This document shows, in pieces, positions 42,404 to 51,558 of a stretch of DNA of 64,000 nucleotides. The DNA lies in contig JABIVD010000027.1 in the NCBI GenBank assembly GCA_018667335.1, positions 124,001-188,000 of the forward strand, in the 5' to 3' direction. The translations under genes and the position numbers were made by a program. The stretch is from Rhodospirillaceae bacterium (GTDB lineage Bacteria; Pseudomonadota; Alphaproteobacteria; UBA6615). The notes under the pieces are model-generated. The model searched no databases. It was not told the DNA's origin and saw only the letters and a program-made list of their open reading frames with translations. Within the stretch, counting starts at the first letter, position 1, and each line of letters begins with the position of its first letter.

Positions 42404-43165
42404 TTACAGCATCACCGTGCCGCCATCGACCATGATCGTCTGCCCGGTCACGAACCGGCTCGCATCCGACGCGAGATAGATGATCGTGCCCGTCATGTCG
42501 GTCGGCTCGAGATTGCTCTTCAGGCTCTGGCCCTGGGCAATCGCGTCGAGCATGCCGTCGCGCTTCTCGCCCATAAACTCATCTGTCCCCTCGGTCAGCA
42601 CCGCGCTCGGTGCGACGGCGTTGACCCGGATCCAGTCGCGGCCGAGTTCGCGTGCGAGCGACCGTGTCATGCCGATGACGGCGGCCTTCGACGTCGCGTA
42701 ATCCACTCCATAGGCCATACCGTATTTGGCCGCGAGCGACGAGATGTTCACGATCGACCCACCGCCCGCCTCCCGCATGGCCGGGACGCATGCCTTGCAG
42801 CATTGCCAGATTCCCTTGACGTTTACGGCCATGACTCGGTCCCATTGATCATCCGGCAGCTTGTCGAAGCGACCGCCCGAGATATCGCCGTAAAGCGCCG
42901 CATTGTTGACCAGCACATCGATGCGTCCGAACGCCGCCAGCGCGGCATCCGCCATCACCGAACAGCTGTCCATGTCGACCACATCGAGGGGGAGACCAAT
43001 GATCTTTCCGCCCGCGCCTTCAACCGCAGCGACCGTCTCGGCGGTGTCGCGGATATCGGCAGCCACCACCGCGGCACCTTCGCCGGCAAGCGCCTCGCAA
43101 TAGGCGCGGCCAAGCCCTCTGCCACCGCCGGTGACGACCGCCACCTTTCCGTCGAGTTGTCCCAT
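42404..43165 (-). CDS. Short-chain dehydrogenase/reductase (SDR)
   Basis: 253 aa from the ATG at 43165, with AAAAGGAG upstream; the frame to 43240 adds 25 residues overlapping the preceding gene. Classical SDR: TGGGRGLGRA (NAD(P) loop), NNAALYG, catalytic Ser in NISSLAAKYG, and YATSK (Tyr/Lys). The C-terminal MVDGGTVML fits the FabG-like group. 16 bp downstream of an MDR reductase gene, probably one transcript. Substrate unknown. Confidence 0.87.
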   Translation of the reverse strand: MGQLDGKVAVVTGGGRGLGRAYCEALAGEGAAVVAADIRDTAETVAAVEGAGGKIIGLPLDVVDMDSCSVMADAALAAFGRIDVLVNNAALYGDISGGRFDKLPDDQWDRVMAVNVKGIWQCCKACVPAMREAGGGSIVNISSLAAKYGMAYGVDYATSKAAVIGMTRSLARELGRDWIRVNAVAPSAVLTEGTDEFMGEKRDGMLDAIAQGQSLKSNLEPTDMTGTIIYLASDASRFVTGQTIMVDGGTVML

Positions 43166-43181
43166 CGGTGTCGCTCCTTTT

Positions 43182-44243
43182 CTATTCGCCCAGATCGGCG
43201 TTGACCGTGATTCCGATCTTGCCCATTTGTCCACCCCCATCCAGCTTTTTCAAAGCCTCCGGCACGTCTTCCAGCGCATACACACTGTCGAAATGCGGCG
43301 CGAACAGCTTGCGTTCGGCGGCATCGATCAACGTCCGGAACTCCTCGAAATTGCCGATCGTCACGCCGATGATCTGCAGCTGTCGAATGAATACCCGCTG
43401 CAGGTCGGCCTTCGGATTGGCCCCCGACGTGGCGCCGCACACGACGATGCGCCCGCCACCCACCGCGGCACGCATCGAGGTTTCCCAGGTCGCCTCGCCG
43501 ACATTCTCGATGACAACATCAACCCCGCGCTTGTTCGTCGCCGCGCGCACAGCCTCCAGAACGTCGTCATCACGATAATTCACCAGCACGTCGGCGCCAT
43601 ATTCCCCCGCCACCGCCAGTTTTTCGTCGGATGAGGACGTCACGATGACCCGTGCATTGCGCATTTTGCAGAACTGCAAAGCGGCCAGTGACGCGCCGCC
43701 GCCGACCCCGTGAATCAAAACCGTATCTTCCTGGCTGACCTGCCCGGCCGTGGTAACCATGCGCCAGGCCGTCAGGTAGGCGGTGGGCAGCACCGCGGCG
43801 TCGCGAAAACTCAGATCGTCGGAGATAGGAAAGGCACAGGCTGCCGGGACCACAATATAGTCGGCGAAGGTGCCGTCGAAATTCTCGCCAGGTACCGCGC
43901 GTTGAAACGACAACATCTGGTCGCCACGGCGGCTGAACTCATCGTCGCCGAACTTCGCGGGATAGATGACGACCCGCTCCCCGGGCTTGCGGTGCGAGAC
44001 GCCGTGCCCGACGGCATCGATGACGCCCGCACCGTCGACACCCATGATCAACGGCAACTCATGGCGAAAGCCGCTGCCGTCGTTGGCCATGTAGAGATCC
44101 ACGCGGTTGATCCCTGCGGTGGCGACCCTGATCCGAACGTCCCCGGCGCCGAAATTGGGCTTGGGGCGCTCTCCCACGACGACCGATGAGAGGCCATCAT
44201 GTCCGTCCAGATAGACGGCCCGCATATTGTCCGCCTTGGACAT
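43182..44243 (-). CDS. Zinc-independent medium-chain reductase (quinone oxidoreductase-like)
   Basis: 353 aa MDR superfamily. Catalytic N-terminal GroES-like domain (MGVDGAGVIDAVG), then Rossmann fold with HGVGGGASLAALQFCKMRNARVIVTSSS. The Cys cluster of the structural zinc and the catalytic zinc ligands are absent, so NADPH:quinone or enoyl reductase activity is more likely than alcohol oxidation. Cotranscribed with the SDR downstream. 27 bp separates its start from tRNA-Val. Confidence 0.85.
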   Translation of the reverse strand: MSKADNMRAVYLDGHDGLSSVVVGERPKPNFGAGDVRIRVATAGINRVDLYMANDGSGFRHELPLIMGVDGAGVIDAVGHGVSHRKPGERVVIYPAKFGDDEFSRRGDQMLSFQRAVPGENFDGTFADYIVVPAACAFPISDDLSFRDAAVLPTAYLTAWRMVTTAGQVSQEDTVLIHGVGGGASLAALQFCKMRNARVIVTSSSDEKLAVAGEYGADVLVNYRDDDVLEAVRAATNKRGVDVVIENVGEATWETSMRAAVGGGRIVVCGATSGANPKADLQRVFIRQLQIIGVTIGNFEEFRTLIDAAERKLFAPHFDSVYALEDVPEALKKLDGGGQMGKIGITVNADLGE

Positions 44244-44269
44244 CGCAGTTCTCCGGTCGACGAAAGACG

Positions 44270-44345
44270 TGGTGGGCGGTGACGGGATCGAACCGCCGAC
44301 CCCCTCGGTGTAAACGAGGTGCTCTGCCAGCTGAGCTAACCGCCC
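44270..44345 (-). tRNA. tRNA-Val (anticodon TAC)
   Basis: 76 nt including encoded CCA. Acceptor GGGCGGT pairs with ACCGCCC. The anticodon stem CCTCG/CGAGG holds loop TTTACAC, and the T arm has GGTTCGATCCC. It lies between hupB and the MDR gene, on the same strand. Confidence 0.97.
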
Positions 44346-44427
44346 GATATCGAGGTTCTATCCCAATTTCCGTATGGCGGGCCAGCCCCGCAAACGACCG
44401 GGCAGAAACACGCCAATCCAAAATGCA

Positions 44428-44460
44428 GCGGGCCGGCCGCAGAAACTACGGCCGGCCCGC
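44428..44460 (-). terminator. Long GC stem-loop after hupB, probable terminator
   Basis: Perfect 12-bp stem GCGGGCCGGCCG / CGGCCGGCCCGC with a 9-nt loop, starting 24 bp beyond the hupB stop. The minus-strand sequence after it is CTGCATTTTGG, so the T-tract is short; a weaker intrinsic or processing element. Confidence 0.7.
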
Positions 44461-44483
44461 GCAAAACGCGAAAACGCTTCAGT

Positions 44484-44756
44484 TTAGTTTACAGCGTCCT
44501 TGAGAGCCTTGCCCGCTTTGAACTTGGGCTGCTTCGAGGCCGGGATCTGAATGGACGCACCCGTCTGCGGGTTGCGACCGGTCGTGGCCTTGCGCTGGGC
44601 AACCGAGAAGGTGCCAAAACCTACGAGACGGATTTCATTTCCGCCCTGCAATGCACCTGTAATGTTGTCGAGCACACTGTCGACAGCCTTGCCGGCGTCA
44701 GCCTTGGAAAGACCGGATGATTCAGCAACGGATGAGATGAGATCGTTTTTGTTCAC
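44484..44756 (-). CDS. hupB: DNA-binding protein HU
   Basis: 90 aa, the standard HU length. Nucleoid-associated histone-like protein. N-terminal MNKNDLISSVAESSGLSKADAG, and the DNA-arm region GRNPQTGASIQIPASKQPKFKAGKALKDAVN with the Pro that intercalates into DNA. Located downstream of lon, the order seen widely in proteobacteria, with a 175-bp gap that should hold its own promoter. Confidence 0.96.
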   Translation of the reverse strand: MNKNDLISSVAESSGLSKADAGKAVDSVLDNITGALQGGNEIRLVGFGTFSVAQRKATTGRNPQTGASIQIPASKQPKFKAGKALKDAVN

Positions 44757-44931
44757 AGTTGACCCCCTTATGGGTTGGTTCAGTGGATCGAAGTCTGGGG
44801 CGGGAAGTCCGACTCCAAACAGTCCAGGGAGTCTAGAAGCCTGGATTCCGAGCCGTCAATCGAAACGGCCCGGAATTCCGGGGTTTTTTGCGAAAATTGT
44901 ACTCCGACTCGGCACTAATTTCACGTCAAGC

Positions 44932-47346
44932 CTAATGACGCACCACTCCGGAGGTATCGGAATCGTCATCTTTGGCCGAAACGGAGGCCGACTCGTGCGC
45001 CGATTCGTCCCACTCAATGGGCACCAATGGCCGGCTCATGGCATGTTCCAGAACCTCGTCAACGGTGGCTGCCGGGATGATTTCCATCCCGTTCTTGACG
45101 TTGTCCGGGATGTCCGCGAGATCCTTCTCATTGTCCTTCGGGATGATCACGGTCTTCACCCCACCGCGGAGTGCGGCGAGCAGCTTCTCCTTGAGACCAC
45201 CAATTGGCAGCACCCGGCCACGCAGCGTGATCTCGCCCGTCATGGCGACATCCTTGCGGATCGGGTTTTGGGTCAGCACGGAGACCATCGACGTGATCAT
45301 CGCAACGCCGGCGGACGGGCCGTCCTTGGGAACGGCCCCTTCAGGCACGTGAATATGAATGTCGCGCCGCTCGAACAACGGCGGTTCAATGCCGAATTCT
45401 GCCGCGCGCGAGCGAACATAGGCGTTGGCGGCCTGTACAGACTCCTGCATCACATCGCCGAGTTTGCCGGTGATGGTGATTTTACCCTTGCCCGGCACCA
45501 GAAGTGCTTCGACCGTCAGCAATTCACCGCCGACTTCGGTCCAGGCCAGGCCCGTGACCACGCCGACCAGATCGTCGGCCTCGGTCTCACCGAAGCGGAA
45601 CTTGCGAATGCCCGCATATTTGTCGAGATTCTTGACCGTCACCTTGATGGACGTGACGTCCTTCTCGACGGCGATCTCCTTGACCGCCTTGCGCGCCAGG
45701 TTGGCAATCTCGCGTTCGAGACTGCGGACCCCGGCCTCACGCGTGTAGTAGCGGATGAGATCGCGCAATCCTGAGTCCGTAATCGACCATTCCTTGTCCT
45801 TGAGGCCGTTCTCGGAGATCTGCTTGGCGATCAGATGGCGCTTGGCGATCTCGATCTTCTCGTCTTCCGTGTAGCCCGGAATACGAATGACCTCCATCCG
45901 GTCCATCAGCGGCCCCGGCATGCGCATGGTGTTGGCCGTGCAAACGAACATCACGTCCGACAGGTCATAATCGACCTCCAGATAATGGTCCTGGAAGGTG
46001 TGGTTCTGCTCCGGATCCAGCACTTCAAGAAGGGCCGAAGACGGGTCACCGCGCCAATCGGCGCCCAGCTTGTCGATCTCATCGAGCAGGAAGAGCGGGT
46101 TTGATGTGCCCGCCTTCTTCATGCCCTGAATCACCTTGCCCGGCATCGAGCCGATATACGTACGCCGGTGACCACGGACCTCAGCCTCGTCGCGCACGCC
46201 GCCCAGGGACATGCGCACGAATTTACGCCCGGTCGCTCGGGCGACGGACTTTCCTAGCGACGTTTTGCCCACGCCCGGAGGCCCGACCAGGCACAGGATC
46301 GGCCCCTTGATCTTCGACATGCGCTGCTGCACGGCGAGATATTCGAGGATACGTTCCTTGACCTTGTCGAGGCCGTAATGGTCCTCATCGAGAACGGCAT
46401 GGGCCGCCATGATGTCCTTCTTCACCCGCGAACGTTTCTTCCACGGGATCGCCAGGATCCAGTCGAGATAGTTGCGCACGACGGTCGCTTCGGCCGACAT
46501 CGGGCTCATATTGCGAAGCTTCTTCAGCTCCTGGCCGACCTTCTCTTCCGCTTCCTTCGTCAGGCGCGTTTTCTTGATCCGGTCTTCGAGCTCCTGGAGT
46601 TCGTCGCGGCCATCTTCCGCCTCACCGAGCTCCTTCTGGATCGCCTTGAGCTGCTCGTTCAAATAATACTCGCGCTGCGTCTTCTCCATCTGGCGTTTGA
46701 CGCGGCTGCGGATTCGTTTCTCGACCTGAAGAACGCCGATCTCGCCTTCCATGAAGCTGTAGATTTTCTCCAACCGCTTCTGGATCGTGTCGGCTTCAAG
46801 CAGCTCCTGCTTCTCGGGAATCTTGAGCGACAGGTGTGACGCGATGGTGTCGGCCAGCTTGCTCGGCTCCTCGATCTGATTGATCGACACGAGCACCTCG
46901 GGCGGCACTTTGCGGTTCAGCTTGATGTATTGCTCGAACTGCGTGACGACCGAACGCCCGAGCGCCTCGGTCTCGCTGTCGTCTTCCCCGGCGTCGACAT
47001 GCACTTCCGCGACGGCCTGGAAGAAATCCGCATTCTCGGTGAACTCAACGACAGACGCCCGCTCGCTGCCCTCAACCAGGACCTTGACCGTACCGTCAGG
47101 CAACTTGAGCAGCTGCAGGATCGTACCCACGGTCCCGACCGTATAGAGATCCTCCGGAGACGGATCGTCTTCACCTGCATCCTTCTGCGTCACGAGAAGG
47201 ATTTGCTTGTCGTCCTTCATCACATCTTCGAGCGCCCGCACCGATTTCTCGCGCCCAACAAACAGGGGAACGATCATGTGCGGAAACACGACGATGTCGC
47301 GCAACGGCAAGACCGGGAACAACGTACCTTTGGAAATATCTGTCAT
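44932..47346 (-). CDS. lon: Lon ATP-dependent protease
   Basis: 804 aa from the ATG at 47346, at [22 protein letters not shown]; the ATG at 47388 would add 14 residues with no homology. Cytosolic protease degrading misfolded and regulatory proteins (in alphaproteobacteria including CcrM and DnaA). N-terminal LON substrate domain (about 12-210), coiled coil, AAA+ with [13 protein letters not shown] and arginine finger, and the proteolytic domain with catalytic Ser678 in [11 protein letters not shown] and Lys in [15 protein letters not shown]-terminal tail acidic (DDDSDTSG). It has its own upstream region of about 230 bp after clpX. Confidence 0.97.
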   Translation of the reverse strand: MTDISKGTLFPVLPLRDIVVFPHMIVPLFVGREKSVRALEDVMKDDKQILLVTQKDAGEDDPSPEDLYTVGTVGTILQLLKLPDGTVKVLVEGSERASVVEFTENADFFQAVAEVHVDAGEDDSETEALGRSVVTQFEQYIKLNRKVPPEVLVSINQIEEPSKLADTIASHLSLKIPEKQELLEADTIQKRLEKIYSFMEGEIGVLQVEKRIRSRVKRQMEKTQREYYLNEQLKAIQKELGEAEDGRDELQELEDRIKKTRLTKEAEEKVGQELKKLRNMSPMSAEATVVRNYLDWILAIPWKKRSRVKKDIMAAHAVLDEDHYGLDKVKERILEYLAVQQRMSKIKGPILCLVGPPGVGKTSLGKSVARATGRKFVRMSLGGVRDEAEVRGHRRTYIGSMPGKVIQGMKKAGTSNPLFLLDEIDKLGADWRGDPSSALLEVLDPEQNHTFQDHYLEVDYDLSDVMFVCTANTMRMPGPLMDRMEVIRIPGYTEDEKIEIAKRHLIAKQISENGLKDKEWSITDSGLRDLIRYYTREAGVRSLEREIANLARKAVKEIAVEKDVTSIKVTVKNLDKYAGIRKFRFGETEADDLVGVVTGLAWTEVGGELLTVEALLVPGKGKITITGKLGDVMQESVQAANAYVRSRAAEFGIEPPLFERRDIHIHVPEGAVPKDGPSAGVAMITSMVSVLTQNPIRKDVAMTGEITLRGRVLPIGGLKEKLLAALRGGVKTVIIPKDNEKDLADIPDNVKNGMEIIPAATVDEVLEHAMSRPLVPIEWDESAHESASVSAKDDDSDTSGVVRH

Positions 47347-47450
47347 GTCACATTCCGAGTTCGCAATATTGGTTTCCAGATTAACCAAGAAACCTTGCGC
47401 AGGGGTTTACGGAGGACGTTAGGGAACGCCGATTTGGCGAGTCGCGCCAT

Positions 47451-47466
47451 GACCAATTATTTGGTC
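47451..47466. promoter_or_regulatory. Inverted repeat in the lon upstream region
   Basis: GACCAATTATTTGGTC: arms GACCAA and TTGGTC separated by four bases, near-perfect dyad. About 105 bp before the lon start and about 110 bp after the clpX stop. Position and form suggest a regulator site; no matching consensus is known to me. Confidence 0.4.
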
Positions 47467-47578
47467 TATCGCGCCCCGACAATCAAGTGGGTGGAACAAG
47501 TTGTGAACATCGGCGCACTACGGCCGACGCATAAAAAATGAGCTGAATGGCCGGGCCCGACAGCCCGTTCATACCGGA

Positions 47579-48844
47579 TCAGGCGCTGTTGCCCAGATCC
47601 TCACGCTTGTCTGCGTAGATGTGCAGCGGGAGGGCATTGCCTTCGACGACTTCGCCGTTGATCACCACCTCTTCGACGCCATCCATACCCGGAAGCTCAA
47701 ACATCGTGTCGAGCAGGATATTCTCCATGATGGACCGCAGACCGCGCGCGCCGGTCTTCCGGGCGATTGCCTTCTTCGAAATGGCCAGCAGCGAATCCTC
47801 GGCGAACGACAGCTCGACCCCCTCCATTTCGAACAGGCGCTGATACTGCTTGATCAACGCGTTCTTCGGCTGGGTCAAAATCTGGACCAGGGCGTCCTCA
47901 TCGAGGTCACCCAGCGTGGCGAGGACCGGCAGGCGACCCACGAATTCGGGGATAAGGCCGAATTTCAGAAGATCCTCGGGCTCAACCTCACTGAGAAGTT
48001 CCCCGGTCTGCCTGTCATCAATGCTCTGCACGTCGGCGCCGAAGCCGATCGCTGTGTCTTTTCCGCGGCTGGCGATGATCCGTTCCAGGCCGGCGAACGC
48101 GCCACCGACGATGAACAGGATGTTGGTTGTGTCGACCTGCAGGAATTCCTGCTGCGGATGCTTGCGCCCGCCCTGCGGCGGCACAGATGCAACCGTGCCT
48201 TCCATGATCTTCAGGAGCGCCTGCTGCACGCCCTCGCCCGAGACATCGCGGGTGATCGACGGATTGTCCGACTTGCGGCTGATCTTGTCGACTTCATCGA
48301 TATAGACGATGCCGCGCTGCGCCCGCTCGACGTTGTAGTCGGCCGACTGGAGCAGCTTCAGAATGATGTTCTCGACATCCTCACCGACATAGCCCGCTTC
48401 CGTGAGCGTCGTTGCGTCCGCCATGGTGAAGGGCACATCGAGGATCCGCGCCAGCGTCTGCGCCAGCAGCGTCTTGCCGCAGCCCGTCGGGCCAATCAGC
48501 AGGATATTCGACTTGGCGATCTCAACCTCGTTGCCCTTGGGGCCGCCGCTGAGACGCTTGTAATGGTTGTGGACCGCAACGGAGAGCACGCGCTTGGCCC
48601 GGCTCTGCCCAATCACATAGTCATCCAGGACTTCGCAAATCTCTTTCGGAGTCGGCACGCCGTCGCGCGACTTCACGAGTGTCGATTTGTGCTCTTCGCG
48701 GATGATGTCCATGCACAATTCGACGCATTCATCGCAGATGAAGACCGTCGGTCCCGCAATCAGCTTGCGGACTTCGTGCTGACTCTTTCCGCAGAACGAG
48801 CAGTACAGAGTGTTCTTCGTATCGCCGTTACCGGACTTGCTCAT
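47579..48844 (-). CDS. clpX: ClpX, ATPase subunit of ClpXP protease
   Basis: 421 aa AAA+ unfoldase that feeds ssrA-tagged and other substrates to ClpP. The N-terminal C4 zinc domain has ligands C15, C18 and the pair in [10 protein letters not shown]. Walker [14 protein letters not shown], Walker [11 protein letters not shown], pore-loop region [10 protein letters not shown], and IGF-like ClpP-docking loop GFGADVQ. 150 bp downstream of clpP on the same strand, the usual tig-clpP-clpX-lon order. Confidence 0.97.
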   Translation of the reverse strand: MSKSGNGDTKNTLYCSFCGKSQHEVRKLIAGPTVFICDECVELCMDIIREEHKSTLVKSRDGVPTPKEICEVLDDYVIGQSRAKRVLSVAVHNHYKRLSGGPKGNEVEIAKSNILLIGPTGCGKTLLAQTLARILDVPFTMADATTLTEAGYVGEDVENIILKLLQSADYNVERAQRGIVYIDEVDKISRKSDNPSITRDVSGEGVQQALLKIMEGTVASVPPQGGRKHPQQEFLQVDTTNILFIVGGAFAGLERIIASRGKDTAIGFGADVQSIDDRQTGELLSEVEPEDLLKFGLIPEFVGRLPVLATLGDLDEDALVQILTQPKNALIKQYQRLFEMEGVELSFAEDSLLAISKKAIARKTGARGLRSIMENILLDTMFELPGMDGVEEVVINGEVVEGNALPLHIYADKREDLGNSA

Positions 48845-48994
48845 ACCAATTTGGTCCCGTGCTGGGGCGTGGTCTCCGGCAGAACTCTCTGCCGACGCGA
48901 ATCACTAACAGAAGCAATTGAACAATAGCTAACCGTCAGCAATCAATAATTAGTTAAACGAGCGGACCGACAACGCACAAGCTTTCCCGTCGAT

Positions 48995-49633
48995 CTAATC
49001 GCTTTCTTTTTCTTCGTCGTCATCGGCGCGCTTCGACACGACCTCATCGATTAAGCCGAATTTCTGGGCTTCGTCGGAGGTATAGAAACGATCGCGCTCA
49101 AGCGCCTCGCCGATCTTCTCGACCGGCTGCCCGGTGTGTTCGGCGTAAATTTCGTTCAACCGCTGACGGATTTTCAGGATTTCCTGGGCGTGAATTTCGA
49201 TGTCCGTCGCCTGGCCCTGGAAGCCGCCGGAGGGCTGATGCACCATGATGCGTGCATTCGGCAGCGCATATCGCTTGCCCTTGGCACCGCCCGCCAGCAA
49301 CAGCGAGCCCATCGAGGCCGCCTGGCCGACGCAAAGCGTCGCCACATCCGGGCGGATGTACTGCATGGTGTCGTAGATCGACAGGCCCGACGTCACGATG
49401 CCGCCCGGCGAGTTGATGTAGAAGCTGATGTCCTTGTTCGGATTTTCCGCCTCCAGGAACAGCAGCTGCGCGCAAATCACGCTCGCAACCTCGTCCCCGA
49501 CGGGACCGGTCAGGAAAATAATGCGTTCCTTCAGCAGCCGGGAATAGATGTCATAGGCGCGCTCGCCGCGGTTCGTCTGCTCGACAACCATCGGCACAAG
49601 CGAGTTCATCCGCGGTGCTTCATAATTCGCCAT
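48995..49633 (-). CDS. clpP: ClpP proteolytic subunit
   Basis: 212 aa serine protease forming the 14-mer barrel. Catalytic Ser107 in GQAASMGS and His132 in MVHQPSGG; the Asp lies near residue 181 ([13 protein letters not shown]). The N-terminal [23 protein letters not shown] is canonical, with a short propeptide. 90 bp downstream of tig. Confidence 0.97.
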   Translation of the reverse strand: MANYEAPRMNSLVPMVVEQTNRGERAYDIYSRLLKERIIFLTGPVGDEVASVICAQLLFLEAENPNKDISFYINSPGGIVTSGLSIYDTMQYIRPDVATLCVGQAASMGSLLLAGGAKGKRYALPNARIMVHQPSGGFQGQATDIEIHAQEILKIRQRLNEIYAEHTGQPVEKIGEALERDRFYTSDEAQKFGLIDEVVSKRADDDEEKESD

Positions 49634-49723
49634 GATGTTGAGTTACTCCGTACTCGGGCCAGACTGGCAGTTTCTACAAAATAGGTTACGAACAGGTTTC
49701 CGCAAGAGGCAGCACCGACAGGA

Positions 49724-51232
49724 CTAGGACTTCGCCGCCGTCTCGCCGTCCTTCTTCTTACTTTTCGGAGCGGCCTTCTTCTTGGCCGGCTTCTTTTCGT
49801 CCGCAGCGTCAGCCTTCTTTGCAGCAGGCTTCTTCGTGGCCGCCTTCTTGGCTGCCGGTTTTTTCTTGGCGGGTGTCTTTTTCGCCTTGTCCGACTTGGC
49901 ATCGGCCGCTTCGGCTTCGGCCTCCGCGTTGAGCTCTTCCGGCGTCAGTTCACGCTCGGTGACCTTCGCCATTTCGATGATGAAGTCGACGACCTTGTCC
50001 TCGAAGATCGGCGCCTGCAGCGACGCGCTGGCCTGTGGATTATCCCGATAGAACTCGATGACCTGCTGTTCCTGACCGGGCAGCCCGCGGGCCTGTTCCA
50101 TGATCGCGCGGTTGACCTCTTCCTGGGTCACCGTCAGGCCGTTCTGCTCGCCGATATGCGACAGCAACAGGCCCAGTCGCACGCGCCGGTTTGCAATGTC
50201 CTGATATTGCGGACGCAGCTCGTCGTCGGACTTACCCTTGTCCTCATCGTCGAGCTGATCTTCTTCCTTCGCCTTTTCAACCTGGGACCAGATCTGGTTG
50301 AACTCGTCTTCGGCCATCCGCGGCGGGACTTCGAAATCATGCGCATCGGAGAGCTTGTCGAGCAGGTCACGCTTGGTGCGTTCGCGGGTCAACCGGCCAT
50401 ATTCCTGGCCGAGCTGGTCGCTGATCGCGTCCTTGAGCGCCGCCAGGTTCTCGAGCCCGAGATTCTCGGCAAATGCGTCATCGACCGTCACCTCGACGGC
50501 CTCGTGGATCTCCTGCACGGTGCAATCGAAGACGGCATTCTTGCCGGCCAGATCGTCGACCGTGTAGTCCGCCGGGAACGCAACCTTCACCGTGAGTGGC
50601 TTGCCGGCTTCAACACCCACCAGCTGGTCTTCGAAACCGGGGATGAACTGGTCGGACCCGAGCTCGAGCCGGATGCCCGTGCCTTGGCCGCCTTCGAACG
50701 GCACATCGTCGATCTTGCCAACGAAGTCGATGATGACGACATCGCCCTTTGCCGTGGGACGGGCCTTCTCGATGGCCTTGGTCTCGCGGTTCTGCTGGGC
50801 GATCCGGTCGATCGCATCTTTGATCTCGTCATCGGTGGGCTTCACCTTGACCCGATCCAGTTCGATCGCTGCGAGGTCAACGGTCTCGATATCCGGCAGG
50901 ATTTCGACCGAAAGATCATATTCCAGGTCCTTGCCCTCGTCGAAGGAAACCACTTCGATCTTGGGCTGGCCCGCCGGGCGTAAACCGCGCTCGCTGAGCA
51001 CTTCCTGGGACGATTCCTGGACGGCCGCTTCGAGCACCTCGCCCATGACGGAACCGCCGTAGCGTTGTTTGAGGATCTTGAGCGGCGCCTTGCCGGGCCG
51101 GAACCCGGGGATGCTCACATCGCGCCCCACTTCGGTCAGGCGTGTCTCGACGCGCTGCTGAATATCATTCGCTGCGATCGTGATCTTGAAATCACGCAGC
51201 AAGCCTTCGGTATTTGTTTCGACAACGTCCAT
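49724..51232 (-). CDS. tig: Trigger factor with lysine/alanine-rich C-terminal tail
   Basis: 502 aa from the ATG at 51232 (MDVVETNTEGLLRDFKITI). The in-frame ATG at 51319 is rejected because its 29 extra residues fall in the region before tRNA-Leu and lack homology. Ribosome-docking domain with PGFRPGKAPLKILKQRYG, FKBP-like isomerase domain (about 160-245), and helical chaperone arms to about 430. The final about 57 residues carry 23 lysines in KKPAAKK-type units, resembling histone H1 tails; E. coli trigger factor (432 aa) has none. The tail could increase affinity for rRNA or nascent chains, which is inference. First gene of tig-clpP-clpX-lon. Confidence 0.95.
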   Translation of the reverse strand: MDVVETNTEGLLRDFKITIAANDIQQRVETRLTEVGRDVSIPGFRPGKAPLKILKQRYGGSVMGEVLEAAVQESSQEVLSERGLRPAGQPKIEVVSFDEGKDLEYDLSVEILPDIETVDLAAIELDRVKVKPTDDEIKDAIDRIAQQNRETKAIEKARPTAKGDVVIIDFVGKIDDVPFEGGQGTGIRLELGSDQFIPGFEDQLVGVEAGKPLTVKVAFPADYTVDDLAGKNAVFDCTVQEIHEAVEVTVDDAFAENLGLENLAALKDAISDQLGQEYGRLTRERTKRDLLDKLSDAHDFEVPPRMAEDEFNQIWSQVEKAKEEDQLDDEDKGKSDDELRPQYQDIANRRVRLGLLLSHIGEQNGLTVTQEEVNRAIMEQARGLPGQEQQVIEFYRDNPQASASLQAPIFEDKVVDFIIEMAKVTERELTPEELNAEAEAEAADAKSDKAKKTPAKKKPAAKKAATKKPAAKKADAADEKKPAKKKAAPKSKKKDGETAAKS

Positions 51233-51343
51233 GACCAGGTCCGATTTCCTGCTTTCTTGTGTTTCCAATCCCGCTGGCCTTCTCGGACCACCGGTTTGCG
51301 GCAGATAACCGCATCTCAATACGCTTCAACGCGCCTGTGCAAG

Positions 51344-51430
51344 TGGTGCGGGCGAAGGGACTTGAACCCCCACGACTTTTCAGTCACCAGGACCTAAACC
51401 TGGCGCGTCTACCAGTTCCGCCACGCCCGC
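51344..51430 (-). tRNA. tRNA-Leu (anticodon TAG)
   Basis: 87 nt including encoded CCA, with a long variable arm (class II). Acceptor GCGGGCG pairs with CGCCCGC. The anticodon stem CCAGG/CCTGG holds loop TTTAGGT, and the T arm has GGTTCAAGTCCC. Lies just upstream of tig on the same strand. Confidence 0.97.
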
Positions 51431-51558
51431 GCACGCGCTTGGTGTAGCTTCAGGCTCGCACGTTACGCGCTTTCGAGCGGCAAACCGCCCGAACGGCGGA
51501 TGTCCTATACCATCGCACGAGCCGAGTAAACGCCCGACGAAACGGATCGGCCGGGGGA

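Noticed and set aside
44868-44895. CCGGAATTCCGG followed by GGTTTTTT between hupB and lon, resembling a terminator
   Set aside because: The T-run is on the plus strand, where no gene ends; on the minus strand, where lon ends and hupB begins, it has no downstream T-tract.
47347-47560. Possible RpoH heat-shock promoter before lon (CTTGAT and GATAGA)
   Set aside because: The -10 part does not fit the alphaproteobacterial consensus; match no better than expected by chance.
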